A stretch of DNA of 64,000 bases, taken from Claveliimonas sp034178805 (lineage in GTDB: Bacteria > Bacillota > Clostridia > Lachnospirales > Lachnospiraceae). The notes beneath the pieces were generated by a model. It was not told where the DNA came from. It saw nothing but the letters and a program-made list of their open reading frames with translations, and did not search any database. A program made the translations under genes and the position numbers. Of this stretch, positions 8,624 through 15,471 are shown piece after piece (the stretch's first letter is position 1; each line of letters opens with the position of its first letter). The stretch spans positions 60,648 through 124,647 of the forward strand of contig NZ_JBNPMZ010000008.1 in the NCBI RefSeq assembly GCF_050314255.1, written 5' to 3'.

Positions 8624-9166
8624 TTAGCCAAAGTATCTCTTTAACAGACCTTCGAATGCTTTTCCGTGACGAGCTTCATCTCTTGCCATTTCATGAACTG
8701 TGTCATGGATAGCGTCAAGGTTAGCTGCTTTAGCGCGTTTTGCAAGGTCAAATTTACCTGCTGTAGCACCGTTCTCAGCGTCAACTCTCATCTCAAGGTT
8801 CTTCTTTGTGCTGTCTGTTACAACTTCGCCAAGGAGTTCTGCAAATTTAGCAGCATGCTCTGCCTCTTCGTAAGCAGCTTTCTCCCAGTATAATCCGATT
8901 TCCGGATATCCTTCTCTGTGAGCAACTCTAGCCATTGCAAGATACATACCAACCTCTGAGCACTCTCCTTCAAAGTTAGCTCTCAAATCAGCAAGAATGT
9001 CTTCGCTTACACCTTTAGCAACACCTACAACGTGCTCAGCAGCCCATTCTCTCTCGCCAGCCTGCTCTTTGAATTTCTCAGCCGGAACACCACATACTGG
9101 ACATTTTTCCGGTGCTGCATCTCCTTCATGAACATAACCGCATACTGTACATACAAATTTTTTCAT
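8624..9166 (-). CDS. rbr: reverse rubrerythrin (N-terminal rubredoxin, C-terminal ferritin-like)
   Basis: Cytosolic non-haem iron peroxidase of 180 residues that reduces H2O2 with electrons from NADH/rubredoxin oxidoreductases. A rubredoxin-like CxxC pair (CTVCGY, CPVCGV) lies in residues 6-25. The four-helix diiron domain follows, with EVGMYLAMA, EAEHAAKF and DEARHGKAF carrying the iron-ligand Glu/His residues. This domain order is reversed relative to classical rubrerythrin, as in clostridial revRbr. The start has AAAGGAGA upstream. It is followed leftward by a hairpin terminator. The promoter carries a PerR-type palindrome, and perR is the next gene. Confidence 0.94.
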   Translation of the reverse strand: MKKFVCTVCGYVHEGDAAPEKCPVCGVPAEKFKEQAGEREWAAEHVVGVAKGVSEDILADLRANFEGECSEVGMYLAMARVAHREGYPEIGLYWEKAAYEEAEHAAKFAELLGEVVTDSTKKNLEMRVDAENGATAGKFDLAKRAKAANLDAIHDTVHEMARDEARHGKAFEGLLKRYFG

Positions 9167-9208
9167 AATGATAATCTCCTTTTCTTTATATATTTTGTTT
9201 TAAATATC

Positions 9209-9256
9209 AGTAATAATTACTAATATTATTTTACTGCTGTCATTCCTTTTTGTCAA
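9209..9256 (-). promoter_or_regulatory. rbr promoter with PerR-type operator
   Basis: On the minus strand: TTGACA (9251-9256), 17 nt, TAAAAT (9228-9233), then the perfect palindrome AGTAATAATTACT (9209-9221) just downstream of the -10, where a repressor would block initiation. The 20-bp block 9209-9228 is almost the same as 17076-17095 before the element's rubrerythrin fusion. Confidence 0.75.
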
Positions 9257-9292
9257 GCCCTATTTTGTATTTTCCGGAAGCTGCTATCCGGC

Positions 9293-9691
9293 TTAATTAG
9301 GATTTCCTTCTTTCAGGCAGTCCTCGCAAATGCCATAAAAAAGAGCGGTATGAGAATCAATCTGTCCGTTAAAATTCTCGCTGGCAAGCAGGTTGAAGGA
9401 ATCCTGATTGTCCATCTCCAGGTCGATTAGCCGTCCACATTTTGTACATAATACATGATAATGAGGAGTTGTGATACCGTCAAATCGATCACCCCCGTCA
9501 GGGGTTGTAATCTTGACCGCTTCACCGATATCGGCGAGCAGGTTCAGATTTCGGTACACGGTTCCCAGACTGATGTGGGGAAATTCTTCCCTTACATGTA
9601 GATAAACGGTATCGGCTGTGGGATGGTCGCTAGTACTGGCAAGGAATGCTTTGATAGATTCTCTCTGTTTGCTGTATTTTAGAGTTGCCAT
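9293..9691 (-). CDS. perR: Fur-family peroxide repressor PerR
   Basis: DNA-binding metalloregulator of 132 residues. Winged helix in residues 1-80, including HISLGTVYRNLNLLADIGE as recognition region. Metal-binding HYHVLCTKCGRL and C-terminal CEDC give the two CxxC zinc pairs. The adjacent rubrerythrin and the TAATAATTATTA palindrome in its own promoter favour PerR over Fur or Zur. Start ATG preceded by AAGGGAGG. It probably represses itself, rbr and the element-borne fusion gene until peroxide oxidises its regulatory metal site. Confidence 0.9.
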   Translation of the reverse strand: MATLKYSKQRESIKAFLASTSDHPTADTVYLHVREEFPHISLGTVYRNLNLLADIGEAVKITTPDGGDRFDGITTPHYHVLCTKCGRLIDLEMDNQDSFNLLASENFNGQIDSHTALFYGICEDCLKEGNPN

Positions 9692-9718
9692 GTGCTATCC
9701 TCCCTTCAATTAATAACG

Positions 9719-9765
9719 ATAATAATTATTAAAATCATATTACAATATATCATAGAAAATGTCAA
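9719..9765 (-). promoter_or_regulatory. perR promoter with AT palindrome
   Basis: Minus strand TTGACA (9760-9765), 17 nt, TAATAT (9737-9742), then the palindrome TAATAATTATTA (9720-9731) between promoter and start codon. This suggests autoregulation. Confidence 0.65.
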
Positions 9766-9868
9766 TCTGTTTTTACCCATATCATAATTAGACATCGGAG
9801 AATGTTTGACTTAAGAAAAATATAAGAAAAGCATAAGAATACGTCGAACGAATCCAGGGTAGGATGCC

Positions 9869-9897
9869 TTGACATGTAAAAAAAGCATTGATATAAT
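9869..9897 (+). promoter_or_regulatory. consensus sigma-A promoter of the NlpC/P60 gene
   Basis: TTGACA (9869-9874), 17 nt, TATAAT (9892-9897): a perfect match. Leader of about 70 nt before ATG 9975. Confidence 0.85.
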
Positions 9898-9974
9898 AAG
9901 AACGTAACATTTGTAACAATTCTGTAATATTTACAAAAGATAAGAAAACATAAACGAAAAGAAGGAGGTTGTTT

Positions 9975-10916
9975 ATGAGTTCGAATCTTAAAAAAGGATT
10001 GTTTCTCGTTACTGTGATTGGAGTGGTATCAGTTTCCGGGGAGAAGGCATTTGCAGCTGATACAGAAGCGGCGTTGTTGCCTGGCGTGGGAATTGAAGAG
10101 GTATTAAATGACTGTTATAATGCGAAAGAGGAGTTGAATGTAGAAAGTTATTTAGTGCCAACAGAAAAAGGAGAGTATTTAGATATGGCGTTCGCGAACG
10201 TGGATGCAGATACATTTCTGTTTGTGCGAAGCGAACCTACGAAAGAAAGCGAATGGGTCGGAAAACTGTATCCGGATTACGCGGCAAAGATTATGGGTCC
10301 GGTGGGTGAGTGGACGAAAGTGCAGTCTGGGACAGTGACCGGCTACGTTTGCACGAAGTACATTACTATAGGAAATCTTGCACAGCAGAAGGCAGAAGAG
10401 ATAGTCAGGACAGCGGCTGAGGCAAGCGGACAGGCAGAGTCTTCCATCAATGGGGAAGACGTATTCCATTATGCGGAGTCCAGAGAAGAGGAAGCCCGAC
10501 GACTTCAGGAGGAGGCCAGGGCAGCAGAAGAAGAGGCAGCAGCACAGGCATTGCAAAGAGCACAGAATGCTTCATCTTTGGGACAGGCAGTTGTGGATTA
10601 TGCCTGTCAGTTTATCGGTAATCCATATGTATGGGGCGGAACCAGCCTGACAGACGGAGCGGACTGTTCCGGATTTGTTCAGTCGGTGTATGCAAATTTC
10701 GGCATAAGCTTACCGAGGACAACCTGGGATCAGGAGTATGCGGGAACAGGCATCAGCTACGAGGAGGCTCAACCCGGTGATCTGATTCTATATGAAGGTC
10801 ATGTGGGAATTTACATGGGAGACGGGCAAATTGTAAATGCAATTAATGCCTCAAAAGGAATTGGAATTATTCCGGCTACCTGCATGAATATTAAAACAGT
10901 TAGAAGAGTTTTGTAA
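9975..10916 (+). CDS. secreted SH3b-NlpC/P60 peptidoglycan endopeptidase
   Basis: A 313-residue wall hydrolase. Signal peptide about residues 1-28 (AFAA cleavage region), SH3b domain about 70-130 (FVRSEPTKES...GYVCTKYI), an Ala/Glu/Arg coiled-coil (about 140-205), then NlpC/P60. Catalytic Cys is about residue 231 in GADCSGF and His about 276 in EGHVGIYMGDG. It cleaves D-Glu-diamino-acid bonds in stem peptides. ATG 9975 has AAGGAGGT (9962-9969) 5 nt upstream; the in-frame TTG 9969 overlaps that site and is rejected. A strong consensus promoter and a clean terminator make it a monocistronic gene. Confidence 0.93.
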   Translation: MSSNLKKGLFLVTVIGVVSVSGEKAFAADTEAALLPGVGIEEVLNDCYNAKEELNVESYLVPTEKGEYLDMAFANVDADTFLFVRSEPTKESEWVGKLYPDYAAKIMGPVGEWTKVQSGTVTGYVCTKYITIGNLAQQKAEEIVRTAAEASGQAESSINGEDVFHYAESREEEARRLQEEARAAEEEAAAQALQRAQNASSLGQAVVDYACQFIGNPYVWGGTSLTDGADCSGFVQSVYANFGISLPRTTWDQEYAGTGISYEEAQPGDLILYEGHVGIYMGDGQIVNAINASKGIGIIPATCMNIKTVRRVL

Positions 10917-10943
10917 TATTGTTTGACAATAGTTTTTTGGACG

Positions 10944-10973
10944 AATCCCGGGAATAATTTCCCGGGATTTTTT
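10944..10973 (+). terminator. terminator of NlpC/P60 gene
   Basis: AATCCCGGGAA / TTTCCCGGGATT stem with a 3-nt loop, followed by TTTTTT. Confidence 0.9.
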
Positions 10974-11094
10974 CGATATTAGCATATGAGGAATTCGTGG
11001 AAGAGGAAATCAAAATTATGTAACAGGAGCAAAATCGAAACAATGTACAAAATAGACAAAAATGTCGAAACCTGCAAAATAATGTAAATTTCAT

Positions 11095-11174
11095 TTATCA
11101 AAGTTATCAACATTATAATGAGCGAAAAAGGTGGAAAAACTGGTATTTTTCAAAACTTATCAACATTATCAACA
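11095..11174. repeat. tandem 9-mer pairs TTATCAA(A/C)(G/A)
   Basis: The 491-bp gap 10917-11408 holds, besides the terminator and a promoter, two back-to-back 9-mer pairs: TTATCAAAG+TTATCAACA (11095-11112) and TTATCAACA+TTATCAACA (11157-11174). TTATCAACA differs by one base from the DnaA box TTATCCACA. The right members start at 11104 and 11166; the pairs start 62 bp apart. Confidence 0.6.
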
Positions 11175-11325
11175 CAAAACCCATCAAATTTGGTTGATTA
11201 CTCGGGGTAAATAAAAGAACGGACGTTTTGTGTAGATATAATAAAAATGATTTTTTGTCGAAAAAAATAGAAAGAAATATTGACTTTTAAATAGTCAAAT
11301 TTTATGAATAAATTTCTTTTAAATG

Positions 11326-11354
11326 TTTACACAATGACGGAAAGTGGATATAAT
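11326..11354 (+). promoter_or_regulatory. sigma-A promoter of DUF1858 gene
   Basis: TTTACA (11326-11331), 17 nt, TATAAT (11349-11354); about 48 nt leader to ATG 11409. Confidence 0.75.
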
Positions 11355-11408
11355 AGGTATTACGCTGATAGAAAAAAGCGTTATTCAATTACGAAGGAGG
11401 CGCAAAAA

Positions 11409-11624
11409 ATGGCAAAGGTATCTAAAGAGATGACAATTGGTGAATTGCTTAGCACATATTATGCAGTATGCCCACAGATCGTTCAGGTTCTTCAGGAAGC
11501 TGGAATGGGATGCGTAGGATGTCCAAGTGCACAGGGTGAGTCTATTGAAGAGGCTGCTATGGTACATGGAATGGATGCTGAGTTATTAGTTGAAAAACTG
11601 AATGCAGTGCTGTATGAAGTGTAA
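11409..11624 (+). CDS. DUF1858 (hybrid-cluster-protein-associated redox disulfide) protein
   Basis: Small 71-residue cytosolic protein of the DUF1858/TIGR03980 family, with its typical MTIGELL...YPQ-type helix region and the redox motif GMGCVGCPSA. Known family members sit near redox enzymes, but their function is not settled. ATG 11409 has AAGGAGG (11394-11400) 8 nt upstream; an in-frame ATG 35 codons earlier lies within the promoter region and lacks an SD. It has its own promoter and terminator. Confidence 0.88.
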   Translation: MAKVSKEMTIGELLSTYYAVCPQIVQVLQEAGMGCVGCPSAQGESIEEAAMVHGMDAELLVEKLNAVLYEV

Positions 11625-11634
11625 GAAATAATGA

Positions 11635-11680
11635 AAAAATGGTGTAGCCCTACAAAATAAAGGTTACACCATTTTTTAAT
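11635..11680. terminator. bidirectional terminator DUF1858 / mecA
   Basis: AAAAAATGGTGTA / TACACCATTTTTT stem between convergent genes, with A and T tracts on both sides. Confidence 0.88.
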
Positions 11681-11683
11681 ACT

Positions 11684-12430
11684 TTAAATTAATGCCAGCT
11701 TCTGCGCCGCATCATTGGAAATCAGAATCTCACAGTGCTCCTCCAGAAATGCCAGTGCAGCACCTGAAGCTTTTTCGAGAGAACCATACTCTGAAAGCAT
11801 ATTACAGATCCGGTTATAATCTTTTGTGGACAGGTCAGACTGAGTCAGAGCCAGGATGTATAGATTGGCAACGGGATCTTTGTACAGGGTATTGGAACCG
11901 TGATACATATTTTTCAGCAGGTGCGCAGCGTTAATAACACCATCCATAGTAGCAAAGGAAAAAAGACGGAACATAGGTTTCTTTTTTGCATCTGCCTCTT
12001 TTGTAGTTTCTTCTTTGACGGTTTTGTCAGAAGGAAGAGCGGCAATGCTCTCTTTTACCTTTCCCAGAAGATCGAGAAATTCTTCGGCACCTTCCAGCTT
12101 TTCGAGTACAGCTTCTTTTTTTGAATCCCAGTCACTTCCGGGGAACGGTGCAAACTTGGAAAAACGAGTGTCCAGTTCATCAGGATCTTCTACTTTAGTA
12201 ATTATCAGCACAATAGAGTCCGCAGAAGCAGGAATTGCTTCTATCATCAATGGAATGTCTTCGGCCTCAAAGCCAAAATCATGGGCTGCCTGCTGCATCA
12301 TATCATGGAAAAGTGATTTTGCTTTTTCGGTTCCATAGGCCAGTTCGCTAAGCTTAAGCTGGCGGTCAGCCAAATCAGCGCGTGTAAGAGTACAGCGTAT
12401 CTGATTGTCATTGATTTTTTCTATCTTCAT
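11684..12430 (-). CDS. mecA: adaptor protein MecA
   Basis: A 248-residue adaptor that delivers substrates to the ClpC/ClpP protease. The N-terminal substrate-binding domain starts MKIEKINDNQIRCTLTRADL. A charged linker (about 95-150) follows, and the C-terminal ClpC-binding domain includes LFSFATMDGVINAAHL and the final EHCEILISNDAAQKLALI. In Bacillus the substrates include ComK and competence or sporulation regulators; targets here are unknown. AAGGAAGTGAT lies before the start. Confidence 0.93.
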   Translation of the reverse strand: MKIEKINDNQIRCTLTRADLADRQLKLSELAYGTEKAKSLFHDMMQQAAHDFGFEAEDIPLMIEAIPASADSIVLIITKVEDPDELDTRFSKFAPFPGSDWDSKKEAVLEKLEGAEEFLDLLGKVKESIAALPSDKTVKEETTKEADAKKKPMFRLFSFATMDGVINAAHLLKNMYHGSNTLYKDPVANLYILALTQSDLSTKDYNRICNMLSEYGSLEKASGAALAFLEEHCEILISNDAAQKLALI

Positions 12431-12843
12431 AATCTTATCACTTCCTTTTTATCAGTATAGCATAGTGCTTAATAAGAGTTCAATAAAATAAAAATAAAAC
12501 CTTGTGTTTACATAAATATTCTGCTATAATAACTCATACAGAAAATAGTATTCCCAGATGACTGTGTCTTATATTCTGACTTCAGGAGTATCTGTAACTG
12601 GTCAATTATTTTCAACAAGAGTCAATTCAGAAGATTTCAGCATTTATATAACATTTTTTCAGCAGGATTTCAACAAAAATCAGAAAAATAAAATTTAGCA
12701 GAAGTTTACATTATCAATGTAGGGTCTGTTTTCTGTACCTGAAGGCATATGGAAATATATCACAGGCACTTCCAAGGTCATATGTCAGTTAGGAATATAA
12801 TAATCAACGGTCATCATGTTATTACATTGAAAAGGAGGCAGTT
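12431..12843 (+). other. 413-bp intergenic region with a possible promoter and long leader
   Basis: A possible promoter TTGTGT (12502-12507), 17 nt, TATAAT (12525-12530) could drive the 71-codon gene through a leader of about 305 nt. I recognise no riboswitch or terminator in that leader. The rest is AT-rich and without an ORF. Confidence 0.35.
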
Positions 12844-13059
12844 ATGCCGGAGGAAGAAAAGAAGTATCAGGAGTTGTTCCAGGAATTGAACAGATACGAG
12901 AAAAAAGGAGTGTACATGGAGATGGAAGGGAATCCGGCAAGTCCCACACAGATTGTGAAGGCGCATATGATAAAAGAGGATTCCGAGTACATGCGGGATT
13001 ATGTATTGAATGACAAGGGAGATTTAATGGCGCTGTATTTCTATCGTATTCAAATATGA
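12844..13059 (+). CDS. small conserved-looking protein of unknown function
   Basis: Not recognised. 71 residues, charged, no membrane segment or signal; Glu/Lys/Tyr-rich N-terminus and a C-terminal region ending in KGDLMALYFYRIQI. AGGAGG (12833-12838) lies 5 nt before the ATG, a near-ideal start, which is the main reason to believe it is real. Codon use resembles that of the neighbours. No obvious terminator before the next gene. Confidence 0.65.
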   Translation: MPEEEKKYQELFQELNRYEKKGVYMEMEGNPASPTQIVKAHMIKEDSEYMRDYVLNDKGDLMALYFYRIQI

Positions 13060-13244
13060 CAGATATCCATGATTTGTCATAAAAAATGCCCCTCTTATTA
13101 CAAAAATATAAACAAATGTCGAAATAAATAATGACGGAGTTGTAAATTGTTGATATACTACATATATAACTTCGGACATCAGCGAGTAAAGCTCCTGAGA
13201 TGGATATTCGAAGTGGTTGGGTATATCGAATTAGGAGGTACAAT

Positions 13245-15041
13245 ATGGATCAGAGACGAAGAAAACGCCGTCGCAGGCGCCCTCAATCCAGACGAAGACG
13301 GAAAAGAAATCTGATGCTCAAGATTATTTTCTTTATTATATTGGTAGTAGGAACAGTTGCAGGCCTGTTTTTATGGAAGCGTTACGGTCCGACAAAGGAG
13401 AAGGCAGATCTCGATAAATATTATGGAATACAAAATGAGAATCAGCTTGCTGTCATTATCAATAATGGAGTACTTGAGCCTAAAGGAATGATTTCCGAGG
13501 GAAAAGCGTATATTGAGTACGGCACAGTCCGGGATTACATTAACGAGAGATTTTACTGGGATCCGAATGAAAATATTATGCTGTACACGTTGCCCGGTGA
13601 TGTGATTACGGTAGGTGTGGGAAGCAAAGATTATACGGTTTCCAAAGAGAAGAACAGTGAAGACTACGTCATTTTAAAAACAGAGGGAAATACAGCATAT
13701 ATCGCTCTTGAGTTTGTGCAGAAGTATACGGATATGGAATATGAAGTATTTGATGATCCGAGCCGGGTGATGATTGTTACGGAGACTGGCGAAACTCAGG
13801 TGGCACAGGCCAGAAAAGATACGCAGGTGAGATATCAGGGCGGTGTGAAGAGTCCGATTCTCACAGAGATCAGTAAAAAAGATGAAGTAACAGTTATTGA
13901 GAGTGAAGGTGACTGGGAGAAGGTCAGAACAAAGGATGGATTTATCGGTTATGTGAAGAAAAGTGCTCTGAAAAAAGCTGAGACCAGAGTGATCAGCCGG
14001 AATTTCGATGCACCTCAGTATACCGGTATTACCAGAGACTATACGATTAATATGGCATGGCATAATGTAACCAATGCGGAGGCAAACAGCAGTGTGCTGG
14101 AGATGATAGCCAGAAGTAAGGGTTTGACGACAATCTCGCCAACATGGTTCCATGTGCAGGATATATCGGGTAATATGGATTCTATCGCGAGCGCGGATTA
14201 TGTGAATTATGCACATCAGTCCAACATAGAGGTGTGGGCTGCAATTCGCGATTTTGATGGAGGAATCAATTCTGCTGAAGAGTCTTATGCGATGCTCAGT
14301 AAGACTTCGAATCGCGAAAATCTGACGAACCAGCTGATCGCGGCAGCGTTGCAGCTTGGAATAGATGGCATTAATGTAGACTTTGAAAAGATTTCAGCAG
14401 AATGTGGAGAACATTATATTCAGTTTATTCGGGAACTGTCTGTGAAATGTCATCAGAACGGTCTGGTGCTCTCAGTGGATAATTATGTTCCTCAGGAGTA
14501 TAACCGCCAGTACCACAGAAAAGAACAGGGCGTATTTGCCGATTATGTAGTAATCATGGGATATGATGAGCATTATGGCGGATCTCCTGTTGCCGGTTCC
14601 GTTTCCTCTTATAATTTCGTGAGAAGCGGAATTGAGAATACGCTAAAAGAAGTTCCTGCTTCCAAGGTGATCAGTGCCCTTCCGTTCTTTACAAGAGTGT
14701 GGAAGGAAACACCGAAGACGGCGGAGGAACTGAGTGCACAGGCCGGAACAGAGGCTGCAGAGTATCCTGATAATGTAGAAAGTACGGCTTATTCCATGGC
14801 AGAAGCAGCGGCTGTAGTGGCACAGGCAGGTGCAACAGCAAACTGGGATGAAGAAACCAAACAGAATTTTGCCACATGGGAAGCGGAAGGAAGTACATTT
14901 AAAGTATGGTTGGAGGATGTAAGTTCACTTGAACCGAAGCTTCAGCTTATGAAGGATTACGGGCTTGCAGGAACAGCAGCATGGCGTCTGGGACAGGAAG
15001 AGCCGGAAGTGTGGGAACTGATTTTAAAGTATGTGAATTAA
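13245..15041 (+). CDS. membrane-anchored GH18-family protein with SH3b domain
   Basis: A 598-residue protein: an Arg/Lys-rich cytoplasmic tail, one transmembrane segment (about residues 23-42), a copper-amine-oxidase-N-like/stalk region, an SH3b domain (about 185-245) and a C-terminal GH18 barrel. The catalytic DxxDxDxE motif is DGINVDFE near residue 373, so the enzyme can be active on N-acetylglucosamine-containing polymers such as peptidoglycan. Relatives in spore formers (YaaH/YdhD type) act in spore coat or germination. AGGAGGT (13233-13239) sets ATG 13245. The next gene is the spore amidase cwlD, supporting a spore or wall role. Confidence 0.88.
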   Translation: MDQRRRKRRRRRPQSRRRRKRNLMLKIIFFIILVVGTVAGLFLWKRYGPTKEKADLDKYYGIQNENQLAVIINNGVLEPKGMISEGKAYIEYGTVRDYINERFYWDPNENIMLYTLPGDVITVGVGSKDYTVSKEKNSEDYVILKTEGNTAYIALEFVQKYTDMEYEVFDDPSRVMIVTETGETQVAQARKDTQVRYQGGVKSPILTEISKKDEVTVIESEGDWEKVRTKDGFIGYVKKSALKKAETRVISRNFDAPQYTGITRDYTINMAWHNVTNAEANSSVLEMIARSKGLTTISPTWFHVQDISGNMDSIASADYVNYAHQSNIEVWAAIRDFDGGINSAEESYAMLSKTSNRENLTNQLIAAALQLGIDGINVDFEKISAECGEHYIQFIRELSVKCHQNGLVLSVDNYVPQEYNRQYHRKEQGVFADYVVIMGYDEHYGGSPVAGSVSSYNFVRSGIENTLKEVPASKVISALPFFTRVWKETPKTAEELSAQAGTEAAEYPDNVESTAYSMAEAAAVVAQAGATANWDEETKQNFATWEAEGSTFKVWLEDVSSLEPKLQLMKDYGLAGTAAWRLGQEEPEVWELILKYVN

Positions 15042-15070
15042 TGAGACCTGCGATGCAGGATGAGATGTAT

Positions 15071-15099
15071 TAATAAATATCCCCTTCTGTACATATATT
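15071..15099 (+). promoter_or_regulatory. sigma-E-like promoter of cwlD
   Basis: TAATAAA (15071-15077), 14 nt, CATATATT (15092-15099). Layout and -35 match the spoIID promoter (G/T-AATAAA, N14, CATA); the -10 matches the sigma-E pattern at 6 of 8 positions. Transcription would start near 15106, so the mRNA lacks the 5' arm of the hairpin. No terminator lies between here and the recombinase. Confidence 0.55.
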
Positions 15100-15134
15100 T
15101 AACCGATATATGTATGGACAGGGGATGTTTTTTT
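15079..15134 (+). terminator. GH18-gene terminator whose 3' arm is the cwlD ribosome-binding site
   Basis: Stem ATCCCCT / AGGGGAT plus TACATATAT / ATATATGTA separated by a small internal loop (15079-15098 with 15106-15126), then seven T (15128-15134). The SD AGGGG (15120-15124) is in the 3' arm and the TTG start overlaps the end of the T run. Same design as 5173-5231 and 37928-37976. Confidence 0.8.
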
Positions 15135-15282
15135 GCGTCAGAGGGTAGAGCTGTTATTGTCGGTGCTGTTTTTACTTGGGTTGATTGCGGCCAGCAGAAG
15201 TATAGGAAAATACGTCTCGTCAGCTCAGGTGGAAGACAGGAAAGCAGTTGTTGTCGTAGATGCAGGGCACGGAGGAGCTTAA
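15133..15282 (+). CDS. cwlD: CwlD N-terminal fragment (interrupted N-acetylmuramoyl-L-alanine amidase)
   Basis: Forty-nine codons from TTG 15133: MRQRVELL, a hydrophobic anchor (about residues 6-20), then KAVVVVDAGHGGA, the first motif of Amidase_3 with its zinc-binding His. The TAA stop (15280-15282) is supplied by the inserted element. CwlD makes the muramic delta-lactam of spore cortex with PdaA and is a sporulation gene. Joined at the shared CACGGAGGAGC to 19324 onward, the reading frame continues ADPGKVGVNDAKEKDINL, giving 227 residues, close to B. subtilis CwlD (237). Alone, this fragment cannot be an enzyme. Confidence 0.9.
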   Translation: MRQRVELLLSVLFLLGLIAASRSIGKYVSSAQVEDRKAVVVVDAGHGGA

Positions 15283-15292
15283 TTGCGCAGGT
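15268..15292 (+). other. attL of the cwlD element
   Basis: Core CACGGAGGAGC (15268-15278), 2 nt, then the recombinase-type repeat AATTGCGCAGGT (15281-15292). Confidence 0.75.
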
Positions 15293-15327
15293 TGAGAAAA
15301 ATATTTCAGCGTGGAGGGTGGTAAGGT

Positions 15328-15471
15328 TTGAGGGAAAAAAAAGAGATTCCATACGTAGTGGAAAGAGAGTTTTTATCGAAGATTTCCGTAGAAGAATTAC
15401 TTGTCCGTATTATCAAATCCCATCTGAAAGAAAAGGCATATGATGGATATGAAGATTCAGAGCATATTTAA
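15328..15471 (+). CDS. small element-encoded protein overlapping the recombinase start
   Basis: A 47-residue ORF from TTG 15328, beginning M-REKKEIPYVVERE and rich in Glu/Lys/Ile, with an amphipathic SVEELLVRIIKSHLKEK stretch. GGAGG (15313-15317) lies 10 nt upstream. It overlaps the first 32 bp of the recombinase gene in another frame, suggesting translational coupling. I do not recognise a family. As the only other small gene next to the recombinase, a recombination directionality factor is one possibility, but nothing in the sequence proves it. Confidence 0.5.
   Translation: MREKKEIPYVVEREFLSKISVEELLVRIIKSHLKEKAYDGYEDSEHI

Noticed and set aside
8178..8627. 149-codon ORF across the repeat block
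   Set aside because: It consists of two repeated segments containing terminator hairpins, has no Shine-Dalgarno, and ends inside the rbr 3' end.
11095..11174. Chromosomal replication origin
   Set aside because: No dnaA, dnaN or other origin genes nearby and only relaxed box matches; kept only as a possible binding cluster.
15060..15443. 127-codon ORF spanning the left end of the cwlD element
   Set aside because: It runs through the terminator hairpin and across attL in a frame different from cwlD, with Cys/Arg-rich non-protein-like composition. The real frames there are the cwlD fragment and the 47-codon ORF.
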